From NCBI GenBank assembly GCA_030247855.1, contig JAPDRN010000073.1, positions 62,001 to 126,000 on the forward strand: DNA of 64,000 nt. The letters are read 5' to 3'. The DNA comes from Knufia peltigerae. Lineage: Eukaryota > Ascomycota > Eurotiomycetes > Chaetothyriales > Trichomeriaceae. The notes under the pieces were generated by a model. That model was not told the DNA's origin and did not search any database. It saw nothing but the letters and a program-made list of their open reading frames with translations. Of this stretch, positions 11,556 through 21,603 are shown in pieces. A program made the position numbers and the translations under genes. Positions within the stretch are counted from its first letter, which is position 1. Each line of letters opens with the position of its first letter.

Positions 11556-12269
11556 TCATTCTTTTACGTTTCGAAGATAAGAAGCTGCCTCCTCGACACC
11601 CACGACATCACCATATTTGGCTCCAACGTCCATCAAGTTCGCCCAGTGCAACTCCCGAACCCTGTCGCCACAAGCTTCGGCCACCACGATGGGTCTGAAG
11701 CCGGACTGCATGGCATCCAGGGCGGTCGCCCGCACATTCAGACTCGTGGTCAAGCCGCCGATGATAAGGGTATCGACTCCCATGGCGGCCAGCTGCGTGC
11801 TCAAATTCGTCCCGAAGAAGGCCGAAGGATACTTCTTCTTCAATATGGAGTCGTTGTGATTCGGGTGAATCTGCGGGGGGGCCATGGACAGGCTGGTGAG
11901 GTTTTGTGGATGTTGGGCCTGGAAGAAGACAGTATGGTCGTTCTTGAGCATGGCCAGACCAGCGTCACGGCATTTGGGGTGTGTGTAGAATGTCTGGGCG
12001 TAGATGATCGGGATGTCTTTGTCGGCGGCGGCGTTTGGTCTTCTTTCTCTCACAGTGTCCAAGATTTCCGACCATGCCTTCGAGACTCGATCCAGAGTGT
12101 CCTGGTCCAACACCAATGGAGATTGAGGGCTGAAATAGGCGTCACACATGTCAAGCAACAAAACCGCCGGTCGTTTACCGAATCCGAGTTTCTTTGTCCT
12201 TGAAGGGTCGCCACATTCAGCTGCATAGCCGGGGCCATGTGAAGGATCCAATGCGGCTGTAGTAGCCAT
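11556..12269 (-). CDS. Isochorismatase-like hydrolase lacking the catalytic Cys
   Basis: A single exon of 237 residues starting at the ATG at 12269. It has the cysteine-hydrolase/isochorismatase fold: Asp40 in VLLLDMCDAYF, the Lys-bearing ILKKKYPSAFFGT segment, and the strand-turn GGLTTSLNVRATALDA. In amidase-type members the nucleophilic Cys occupies the position that is Asn178 here (codon AAT), where the paralogue at 19944-20691 keeps Cys165. True isochorismatases such as EntB and PhzD also lack this Cys, so this protein may be a vinyl-ether-type hydrolase, a non-catalytic partner, or inactive. It sits tail-to-tail with the Zn2Cys6 regulator. The fold is certain; the activity is not. Confidence 0.88.
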   Translation of the reverse strand: MATTAALDPSHGPGYAAECGDPSRTKKLGFGKRPAVLLLDMCDAYFSPQSPLVLDQDTLDRVSKAWSEILDTVRERRPNAAADKDIPIIYAQTFYTHPKCRDAGLAMLKNDHTVFFQAQHPQNLTSLSMAPPQIHPNHNDSILKKKYPSAFFGTNLSTQLAAMGVDTLIIGGLTTSLNVRATALDAMQSGFRPIVVAEACGDRVRELHWANLMDVGAKYGDVVGVEEAASYLRNVKE

Positions 12270-13454
12270 GATGAGATGAGATGAGAAAAGCGCAGAGCAG
12301 ACCAGAATAGAAACACAATAAGGTATTGACGAACACCTGAAGGTGTAAGTTGCCACGCAAGATTTGCGTGTAAGATTGAAGTTTCTCTACAGCGACACAA
12401 AAGATCGTAACCCATACAAATGGTGATGCTGGGCCAAATCAGAGTCCAGGGTCATTAGGCAATCTGAGGCATTGGAGTTTTCTCTCCGGGGCGGCAAAAT
12501 AGTGGCATACGGGGCGGCAGAAGCCAGTCCACTACTTATTGTCTCTACCATACGAGAGGTCGACCGACGGAACACCGAACATACCTAGTTTACAGTAAAG
12601 GTATGTGGGCAATGCATGTGTACAACAGGAGAGCAATGGGAGGAGATTGGGAATTGGTGCTTCTACTTGTTGCCGGTCCCGGCAAGACGCGTCGAAGCAT
12701 TTTACGTAACGAAACTCCCGTCCAATATCTGAAATCTGAGTGCAATGATTGGGTGTCATTGGGCATCGACCACCCCTTTGGGATCCATGCGATAGACACC
12801 GACATTTTCTTGTATCAAAGTACCGGACTCCTCGACGCCCGTCCACCTCGCGCCCCGATGGCTCGCGCCCGGCTCAATGACGGCTCAGGGCTGGCGGGGC
12901 CAGCTCACCTTGCTGACAGCATCGAGGCAGTGGTCCAAAGGTCGTTCCCTGATCACTGCCTGAGCAGCATAACCTACAGAGCAGGGGGGGCCCTCATCTG
13001 GCTCCTCAAAGATCGGCCAGACGAGCCTCTCATATTAGGGCACCGGTTTGCCGCTGCTGCCTAAAATTTCTTGTGCATGGCACTCTCGACTCCTGGTACT
13101 AACAACGATGAATAGAATTAAATCTCCCCGGAGAGCTCCACAATGCTTGTCTTATCTACCCAAGATCGATCACCCATATCGAACTTATTCGAACACCCCC
13201 TTTGGGGCCCCGTGGCCTCGTCGCTGGAACTCATGTGCCAGGGCAGGCTCAACTTCGGTTCAGCCTTCAGGGTGAGCTACTCAAGCTACTCATTACCCTC
13301 GTTTGGTGGTCCCGTTTCTGGGCCCCAGCTATTATTGAGGCTCACGCCATGCTTGATAGAGATATCTCTCTTTGAGGATGTGGAAATCTTACACGATGGT
13401 TCTACGAGGGTACAATTTTGGTACCTAAGGTCCTGAACCTTGTGCCTAAACTGG
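12270..13454. other. Intergenic region
   Basis: A gap of 1.2 kb. An open frame at 12603-13064 (+, 153 codons) shows no recognisable domain and I do not call it. A G-run near 12986-12992 is the only compositional oddity seen. Confidence 0.5.
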
Positions 13455-14154
13455 CTATGTCGATCCGCAACGACTGTTGCATCTCTTATGCCCGCAGGCG
13501 GAGCATCTCTCTTCATCGCCTGGGTTAATAACGACATGTTGCGGTCTAGTCTGCTTACAGCATATCCACCATAACCCTTGATAGTCTTCAACACGATCAC
13601 AGTTGTTGCACATTCTGTGTTGGCACGGTGGACATCTGTTGAGATCTTGATCGCTATGGACTCGACGCTTCTGGCTGTAGTGTTTACAGCAGACCCAATC
13701 TCGACAAGGGTTCTCGTTTTTCGGGCGTTGCCGTCCATCCCCTCTCAGATTTGAGTCTTTCTTGGGCACCTTCTGGTGTAAGTCTTTCAATTTTTCTTTT
13801 GTGATTTTATACGTTGGTGCATCCATTCTTTCTTGTGCATCATTCTTCACCTTTGGCGAGGGGTCTTGGCGGCCACCGCCCTCTTGGTAGTCAACGTCAA
13901 CTTGGTCGTGTCCTGATGGAAATCTCCTCGAATTAGAAAGATCCGACTTTCCTCCCGCGGGAAGGGTCCCATAAGGATAATTTCTTCGAATTCGTGTCGT
14001 TGTATCCAAATGACGATAATGCCGACCTTGCTCGCTGTCTTGCCCTTCCTGTACCGGTTAGATCAGCAAACTCAAGTGTATTGGCCTTTTGTTCCCTTAC
14101 TGGAAGCGTTCCCGTCGCTTTTCCTCCAATCACGTTGGGAACTTTAGAGGGCAT
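13455..14154 (-). CDS. Small protein with twin Cys-His zinc-binding modules
   Basis: Exons 14101-14154 and 13455-14048 give 215 residues. The 52-nt intron (14049-14100) has a GTAAGG donor, a TGATCTAACC branch region and a TACAG acceptor, and it joins the two frames exactly. After a basic, low-complexity N-terminus come two related modules: residues 136-168 starting WVCCK and ending RCPPCQHRMCNNC, and residues 179-212 starting WICCK and ending RCSACGHKRCNSRC. The shared pattern is W-[VI]-C-C-K-x(13-17)-R-C-x2-C-x-H-x2-C-x2-3-C, which implies a duplicated zinc-binding unit. I recall similar Cys-rich small proteins from other ascomycetes but none with a known function. The role is unknown. Confidence 0.65.
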
Positions 14155-14711
14155 TGCCTTGGTCCTCTCCGAATGCTTCGCTCAATAAGTGGATAAATTT
14201 GGTAGTAGTGATGACTCAGTCTTTGTACATCAAGAGCAGCGAGAAACTTGTACTCGGGAGGAGGAAAGGCTGGCAAGAGAATATCGTTGCGGCTGCTTAA
14301 ATGACTTGCTTTTGAGTCTTCAGGCATCGAACACGAACTTTGCAGCGACTGGACGAAACAAGATGCGAGAATGCCCAACGTTGAGTCCAATGATAAATAG
14401 TGGATTGCAATATACAGCAAAACTGGGCAATTTAGTCAGGAAATGCTACGCCTTGTTGAGTTTCGTTTAAACCAGTGGATTGGTCGAAGAAGGAAAAGAG
14501 ACTTTTCTTGTAACCTGCGCTTTTCTTAGCTTGTCACCCCTTCAATGCACGGAAACCTATCACACCATTATGTGGCATGGTTCGATGACATTCCAAGTCA
14601 AACTAAAGGGATATGATCCTCACTTCGTCACCATCACCCGTTGGCCTTGCGACAGATTATTTCCCGAGGCTCGCGTTGATCTCGGTTGCTCGACTCTACT
14701 GTAAAATATCC
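14155..14711. other. Intergenic region, divergent starts
   Basis: A 557-bp gap between the twin zinc-module gene (minus) and the DUF6594 gene (plus). Nothing else is recognised. Confidence 0.5.
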
Positions 14712-15735
14712 ATGCTTGGGTCGGCGAGTATGAGTGACGGTACGATTTACGAATATCCTATTCCCGACCTTGAGCAGCAAAAAGTCAAGTCATGGAGGTA
14801 CATTGGATACAGGGGCTTCTCTGAATGGTCTGCTTCCGCCCAAGATTTTCTAGTGGTCCGACGCTTCGACAGCCTCGCCGCGAGAGTGATATTCCTTTTG
14901 CAATGGGAGATCACGAAGCTCGAGAGTGGGTTGACTGAGATGGATGAAGTTCGAATGTATGGGGCCAAAGATGACTTGAACAATGGTTCTTTCGAATGCG
15001 ACGATGAAGATCGCCAGTTTCAAATCAAGACTATCAAGGCGAAATTAGAAGATTACTGTGAGTATTCCGAGCAAGAGTTTCCAACGATTCACCAGTGTGA
15101 AAGAGTTGGAGCTTGAAATTGATAATGAAGATAATAGACAGCTTCATCACAGCTTACAGCGCCCTCCGTGTTAGGGGTGAAGCATCTGCCACTAGCAAAG
15201 GGAACGTCGACAGGTGGCTTCGCCGATATAGAGATCCCATTGCGAAGGATGAGATCGAATTCATCAGAGAACCACACCATCCGGACCTCTTCTCGGTTGC
15301 CGGATTACCACGAACACTGTTGCGTCGTGTTCTGGAAAAGCTCCATGTCTTTCATCACACGCTCTTCCGCACACTCTCACACCACGATCCTGCCTTCACT
15401 GAGGGTGCAATTCATTATGCCGACAAGCGGGTAGATGGCTTTGTCAACCTTGTCATCTGTATCACTGGTTTTATGATGCTTGCGGTTCCCTTGTGGATAC
15501 TTTATATCCTAAATGGCAAAAGCAAAGAGCAGCTTATCGTGATTACAATCTGCATAGGAGTTTTCTTGGCCACTGTCCAAGCCGTTTCGGTGGCTAAGCC
15601 ATTTGAGAGCTTAGCCGCCACTGCTGCGTAAGTTGATTTGCAGCTCTATTCCAAAATCATTTCAGCAAACGTGCTAATGCTTTGGTTCCCAGTTACTCTG
15701 CCGTTTTGATGGTGTTCATGCAGATTGGACCGTGA
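14712..15735 (+). CDS. DUF6594 membrane protein
   Basis: Exons 14712-15057, 15138-15627 and 15693-15735 give 292 residues. The start is the ATG at 14712; a second ATG at 14730 is an equally possible start. The soluble N-terminal region contains FDSLAARVIFLLQWEI and ALRVRGEASATSKGNVDRW, typical of DUF6594. The C-terminal third holds three hydrophobic segments: VNLVICITGFMMLAVPLWIL, LIVITICIGVFLATVQAVSV and, across the last intron, SAVLMVFMQI. Such proteins are abundant in Pezizomycotina and their function is unknown. There is no evident link to the catabolic neighbours. Confidence 0.85.
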
Positions 15736-16108
15736 CCGTGACGTCTCAGCCCGACTTAACACATAAGGATGTCCCTGGGACGGAAGCTTATCTGGGCAGA
15801 ACAGCCTTGACTACGAAGTTGGCCCTAAAGTACTTATAGCCCAAGCATAGTCGGTCCCTTCTTCAAACGAACTCAAAAGTGCCCAATTTTTAGGCAGTCT
15901 TCGCTGAACTATTAGAAGAGCAAAGGAGCAATTATAGGCGGGTGCCGGAAACAAGGCCCCTGGCTCAGATGGAGGCCTGCTTTAACTGTTGCTCAGACTG
16001 AATGACATTATTCTCAGTCACGTATAGGGCTTGGTCCCGACGGCTCAGGTTGAAGCAGCAACGCCTCAGGTGCAAAGATGAAAATGGAAATCACTCGTGT
16101 CGAGATTC
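15736..16108. other. Convergent intergenic region
   Basis: This 373-bp stretch lies between two gene 3' ends. I see nothing distinctive. Confidence 0.5.
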
Positions 16109-17370
16109 CTACGTCGAATTTCCCTGTTTCTCAATCTTTGCAAGTTCACGATCGTAAGAAATCCCCAACTCGGCCGCCACACGCTCACAGACATCGTGCA
16201 CGAGCTGTTTACCGATCTGGTGAATACCGGCAAGTATCAGGATGGAATGCGTGGCGCCTTTGTAGATTTTCACCTCTGTAGAGACCCCCAACTGCTGTAA
16301 GTGCTCGGCGAACCCGAGCCCCTCGGGAGCCAGTAGATCACACTCGGCCACGGCGACAAATGTTTTGGGATAAAGTCGTAGTAACTCGTCTGGCGCGAAG
16401 CATGGGGATGCAGTCCATTCCTTTGTCCTGTCTGTGTCTTTGGTCCCAAAGTACCGTTCTCGGTACCAAGTCATGCGTTGCGGTGTGAGCCATGGTGAGT
16501 GTCTTGATGTAGCCCACCTCGTCTCTATGGTCGCCGTGTTGTCGATGACGGGACAAATGAAGAATTGAAATATTGGACGGATCGGCGTTTCGAGTTGCCT
16601 CGCTTTGAGTGATAGGATTGCCATCAAATTACCACCACTGTTCTCGGTCAGTAAAAGACCCATCGACCCATCGTTGGATCTGTCCTGGTACAGGCAGGTA
16701 GACGGGGGTGAACAAGTAGACAAACAGAAATACTCACGCTGATAATCCACCAAATATCAACTTGTTCGTATCTATCGACATTGCCTTTGAATTTTCTGAC
16801 TTCACGAGCCATTTCAATCCCGTCAAACTGTCCTCGACGGCGGTGGGATACAGATGTTCAGGTGCGTGTCGGTAATTGATGGTACACACGACACATTTGA
16901 GATCTATGTCGGCACAGGTGTAAGTTTGACCTTGCCTTTATTGATCGAGCCTTGGAGCCGTGCTGTATCACAAACCCGGCAGACAAACGGAACTTGTACT
17001 TACATTTGCAAAAGTGTCTCAAGACACCATTCTCACTGTTCAAACCTCCATTCACCCATCCACCACCGTGTAGCCAGACCAGACAAGGCCAGCCTTCAGA
17101 CGAGACAGATTCTCCTTTGGGGGTGAAAATTCTAGCCTGAATACCATTCGCGATCTCGTGGTTGGTGATACTCCCTACCTCGACGTCCTTCTGAGCTCCA
17201 GCTCCAAGCGGTGAGACGAATTTTCTGGACTCCGGCGTCCAGCCTTGTGACTCACTCGGCTTGACGTACTGTAACACCTCGTCGTGAAGGGACACGTATT
17301 CAGGATCAAGTTTGTCGCGGATAGACGGGTGTAATGGTTGATGAGCCACTCGTGACCGTGCTTCCGACAT
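16109..17370 (-). CDS. Alpha/beta hydrolase (HSL-type esterase/lipase)
   Basis: Exons 17004-17370, 16738-16903 and 16109-16637 give 353 residues, starting at the MSEARSR ATG. The oxyanion motif HGGGW is at residues 101-105. The nucleophile elbow GLSAGG, with Ser177, is completed across the second intron. The acid is in AECDLLAPEG and the catalytic His in KGATHSI. This places it in the hormone-sensitive-lipase/carboxylesterase group (Abhydrolase_3), which hydrolyses esters and sometimes lactones or amides. There is no signal peptide, so it is probably cytosolic. It is followed on the same strand by an MFS transporter, consistent with processing an imported or exported ester. Confidence 0.9.
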
Positions 17371-17775
17371 GGTCTTTTTATCTTGAACTAGAGATGGCAA
17401 GAAAATTTGGGATTGTTTGGACAGCACACCATTCAAAATAAATTGTTGATGGTCTCTTCCGTCTAGGCGAAGAGGCGAAGGGGGTTTTGACACATTCGGA
17501 ATGTTTTTGTTCTCGGTTGTCGAATATCCACCCGGCTCCACCATTATCGCCCTGTCAGCATGGGACGACTCCAATATGGAAAAAGGTTTGCGAGCATTTT
17601 CTTGATTCTTACTATTTACAAACCCCTACACTGTCTAAAAGCATGGGAGGTTTCACTGCGGATTCCAGATTGTGTCGCTCCGGAGACTAAATCCCCCCTG
17701 AATAAGGCTCCTATTATAATATTGTGTATTCATTTTATGCGGATAGTAAATTGATATATACATCTGGAAGCTTCA
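17371..17775. other. Intergenic region with AT-rich 3' end of the MFS gene
   Basis: Bases about 17700-17765 are AT-rich and on the minus strand carry ATAAAA-like and AATATT stretches just after the MFS stop. This is probably the polyadenylation region. The rest is the upstream region of the esterase. Confidence 0.5.
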
Positions 17776-19598
17776 CTAGGCGGGTGATTTGGTCTCTTGT
17801 ATAGTAGTGGTGACATCTGGCTCTTGTGATTGCTTTGATGTATCCGAATTGACAGCTCCAGCTGGAGATACTTTTTCTTCTTGCCTCGTCAAACCTTTAT
17901 CCTTGATAAACACCATCAAAACCAGACAGCAAGCCATGGCTCCTGCCCATAGGTAGAAGACAGACCTAGCCGCCTTGACGTATGCATCTTCTACTTGATG
18001 CTGCTGTTGCACAGACAAATTATCAAGCGGTGGCATGTCAAAGATTGAATCGTGAATTTGTTGTGTGATATTCTCTGGTAGACTGGTGGGAAGACTGCTC
18101 AGCAGTGAGTTAGAGAAAATAGCAGATGCAATGGCCAGTCCTCCAGAACCACCGAGTGCACGAATATAATTGCGAGCACTGATTACTACTGCTCTATCTT
18201 GTTTTGAAGCATGAGCTTGAGCTGCAACCAAGGCTGTTCGTAATTCATCGTCAGTCGTGTTTCAGGATTAGTGACAAGAAAGAAACTTACTTGGTTGGAA
18301 GACCAGGCCGACACCGACACCTTCGACGATGAGAATGAAGATTATGGCGACAACTGAGAGAGTACGGCTGAAAATACAATGCAAGGCCGTTCCAATCACC
18401 CAGCAGATGTAGCCTGTCCACAGCACCTCTCCGTATCGTTTCCTGCGAGAGATATACTGGCCTGACAAAGCGGAGGATATGGCTTGCGGGATGACAATGG
18501 GAATGATCATGGCTGCCGAGGTGAGCAAGCTCATTCGTCTCGCACTCTGATAGTAGATTGGAAGATAGTACAGCAGACTGTAAAAGACAATGCCAATCAA
18601 GAAATTTTGTATGAGCATAGCTCCAAGAGCCGGGGTCTTGAACAGTCTCACTGTTGATCACGTCAGATGACAATGCAATAGCTCGGAACGTTCGTACATG
18701 TATACGTACATGGGAACATTGGAAGTCGAGCCAGCTTCCACTCATTCAGGAAGAATGCGACCATCAACAAAGATCCCAGGGTGAGCATGGATATGACCAT
18801 AGGACTTTTACTGTCGAATTGAACGCCGATGCCCGAGATTGGAATGAGAAGAAGCATTGCTCCCGCGGAACTTAAGACAATGCCGACCCAGTCGATCTTT
18901 CGTAGCTTTGCGCTCAACGGCTCCGGAGGGATGCTTTGGGGCGGCAGCACAAAGTACAACATCACAGCAATGCACACTGCCAGTGGAGCAATGAAGTAAA
19001 ATGTGGCTCGCCAAGTAGCATTCTTGGTAAAGGCAGCGGCAACAAAGGGACCGATGGTGTTACCAAGTCCAACACATGAACCTAGAATGCCTTGATATCT
19101 AAATGTGCCTTAGTATTGGCGATTAACAGGATTGTTGGCCTTTGACTTGATGGTAGATACTTACTGGCCCCTCTGCTCCAGAGTCGTCACATCAGATACT
19201 ACCATCATCACCAACGCCATGATCCCTCCATTGGCAAGACCGGATATACCCCGAAAGGCATACAGCTGTGGTCCAGTCTGTGCGAAGCCGCATAATAAGT
19301 CTCCCAGTGCAAGGAGGCACAGACAGGTAAGGAGGATGACCTTTCGGCCCAGGATGTCTGACAGTCGGCCATAAAGAACCTGAAAAGACGTGTTGGCGAT
19401 AAGTGAAGAAGTACCAGCCCAGACGATGGTCGATGCACTGTTGAGGTCTCTGCCGATGGTGGGCAAGGCTACACCAATCGAGTTCTGGTCGATATATGTG
19501 ACCAGCAGAGAAGAAGCGAGGGCGCAAAAGGTGATAATTAAGCGACCTCCCGTCAAGAGATTAGTCTGGTCATGGATTTCGTGCTCCTTCTTCGACAT
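17776..19598 (-). CDS. MFS transporter (DHA2-like drug:H+ antiporter family)
   Basis: Exons 19165-19598, 18710-19098, 18291-18650 and 17776-18233 give 546 residues, starting at the MSKKEHE ATG. The first helix ends DQNSIGVALPTIGRDL. The cytoplasmic loop 2-3 signature is YGRLSDILGRKVILL, typical of motif A. Later helices include LGSCVGLGNTIGPFVAAAF and a long C-terminal half compatible with 14 transmembrane segments. The C-terminal tail is hydrophilic. It would sit in the plasma membrane and exchange small organic molecules for protons. Its start is 345 bp from the divergent isochorismatase-like gene, so the pair may be co-regulated. Direction of transport and substrate cannot be read from sequence. 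Confidence 0.9.
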
Positions 19599-19943
19599 GA
19601 CGGAAACGATCTGGAAAGGCTTCTTTCGGATAAGGCTCACGTGCACCGAAATCTCAAGTCATATCAAGAAGCCAGAGCATAGCTCTGGGAGATACTAGTT
19701 GTGAAATAAGACAGTTACAGGGCTCTCTTCCGAAAGTCGGGGGCCAACCATGATTGCTGACACAAGTCCGTTGCCCTTGCATGACAGTAGTGAGTACATC
19801 AATTGCCGGCCGGTCGCGGCAGAGTAGGGCTCCACTTCAAATGCCCCCGAATACAACTTGACCTATGCCACGATATACAGCACCAATTGAATCATAATCA
19901 TCTAGCGAACACTTTGGAGACAAGAACCAAAACTCCCAAAGAA
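19599..19943. promoter_or_regulatory. Bidirectional promoter region, MFS / isochorismatase-like
   Basis: A 345-bp gap between divergent starts. A CCGGCCGG-type palindromic stretch lies near 19806-19813 (TTGCCGGCCGGTCG). It is a candidate site for a zinc-cluster regulator; no evidence beyond sequence. Confidence 0.45.
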
Positions 19944-20691
19944 ATGGTCGTGGCCGAGTGTTTAGTCGACCGAGTGCCACTGTCGGTCGCAACACCTCCT
20001 GGCTACGGCAAACCGCTGGGCTGGGGGTCTCGACCGGCTCTCCTCTTGATCGATGTTTGCGTGGCGTATTGGAAACAAGGATCACCGTTGGATCTCTCAC
20101 ATAACGCCGAGGGAGCTGCCAGTCCAGATTCGATGAGGCGGCTGGTGGCCGCCGCTCGCAAAGGAGGGGTCCCTGTCGTCTGGGCTCAAGTGCGTTACAA
20201 CCATCCAGAGATGAGGGACGGAGGGGTCCAAGCCAAAAAGACAAAGACGATTCTGGCATGGCAGGATGGCGACACGCGGGGGCTAGACGCTTTGCTCCCA
20301 GGACTGGAACCAGGGCCGGAAGACACGGTGATACTCAAGCGAAACCCGTCGGCCTTCTTTGGAACCACACTCGCCACAGAACTTCAGCTTCTCAACGTGG
20401 ACACTTTGGTCATCGGTGGTGTCAGTACCAGTGGATGTGTTCGCGCTTCGGCCATGGATGCCATGTGCTATGGTTTTCGACCGATGGTGAGTCTCCCTGA
20501 TGTGAGCCATACGGCGAGGAATAGTCTAGTTATGATCTTTACTAACTGAACCATCTAATTAGGTGGTGGGGTCTGCTTGCGGAGATCGATCTCCTCTAAT
20601 TCAACAGCATAATCTGCTTGACATCCAGTCTTACATGGGTGATGTTGTGGATGAAGCAGAAGCAGTGAAGAGAATGTCGACTGGTTGGTAG
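19944..20691 (+). CDS. Isochorismatase-like cysteine hydrolase (probable amidohydrolase)
   Basis: Exons 19944-20486 and 20563-20691 give 223 residues, starting MVVAECLV. The classical triad is complete: Asp37 in ALLLIDVCVAYW, Lys132 in ILKRNPSAFFGT and Cys165 in GGVSTSGCVRASAMDA. Characterised members with this triad include N-carbamoylsarcosine amidase, nicotinamidase, ureidoacrylate hydrolase and biuret hydrolase, all acting on C-N bonds. This protein likely hydrolyses a small amide or carbamoyl compound in the cytosol. It lies divergent from an MFS transporter and upstream of a purine-cytosine-type permease, which fits use of a nitrogen-containing substrate. Confidence 0.9.
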
Positions 20692-21603
20692 ACGTGTATA
20701 GTCGTCAGTGCTCCGACCAGTGGCGACATAACTAGTATTACCTCATCTTTGCACTCTGAATTTCCTCGGAAGGTCAAGACAGCATAGCATGAACATGAAA
20801 ATATTGCCTAAACTCTACAGACTCGCTCTTGACGCATCCAAGCCATACGAACACTCAATGCATCTGGGTGTCGTTGGCTATTTTGTTCAGCCTTGCGTAG
20901 TACTCACACAATCAAGTCGCACAGCCTTGTCCCCGGCCAAAGTGTCTTATCAGTGGATCCCCATCACAGCCCAACAGAAGCGGCAACCGATCCACTCCGT
21001 TACTCGAAAAACCCCAGCTTGTGCCGTCTTCCAAGGGACGGTAGTGTTATTGCTATCCTTCGAGACCTTGCCTGCCTGCCAGCCGCTCCTTCGATCGCGC
21101 CTTTCTCACTGTTCCTCAACCGTACTCCCCCATAGTGCAATGTTAGACCTGAAGCTATGGCCCCGGAGACGGGCGCACATTGCACCTACAACCACTGACC
21201 CTAGCGACGAAAGTAAATCTTTATCTCTGCCGAAACCACAGTCGGGCATTGGCTAGCTTATGCCAGCCGCCTTCTTGCGGCAACTTATCCAACCACCACC
21301 AAGCCCAGGAGACGACAACTTTGTGTCTAGAACAGCGAGCACATGCCCAGTGCCTAGGTATTGAGTATGACTGTCGAGACGATATCAAGATATACATAAT
21401 ACGCCTCCCCTTTCTTGCCAGTTTTTGAAGCATTGGTTGATATGAGAGCACACACAAAACTGAACTGACTCCTCCTTACCCTCCTTTCTCATTACCATCT
21501 CCCACCATCTCGCCGTACTTTGGCAATCTCTTTCGGGACAAGGCAAGAAAGACTCCACACCCTCCAGACAACGAGTTTGGTAGCTGCCGCTGCCGTTCTT
21601 GCA
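20692..21603. other. Intergenic: upstream of the NCS1 permease
   Basis: A gap of 912 bp. HGATAR (GATA-factor type) hexamers occur on the minus strand at 20947-20952 and 21221-21226, which is not above chance density. Pyrimidine-rich sequence at about 21465-21515 probably marks the core promoter. No gene seen. Confidence 0.45.

Noticed and set aside
12603..13064. 153-codon open frame
   Set aside because: No domain, signal or splice context; composition looks like translated non-coding DNA.
6254..21091. A shared 14-mer GCCAGCCGCTCCTT in the promoters of the dioxygenase and the FCY2-type permease
   Set aside because: Several identical 14-mer pairs are expected by chance in 64 kb; two copies are not evidence of a binding site.
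20789..21256. 155-codon open frame upstream of the FCY2-type permease
   Set aside because: It overlaps the likely promoter and has no recognisable motif.
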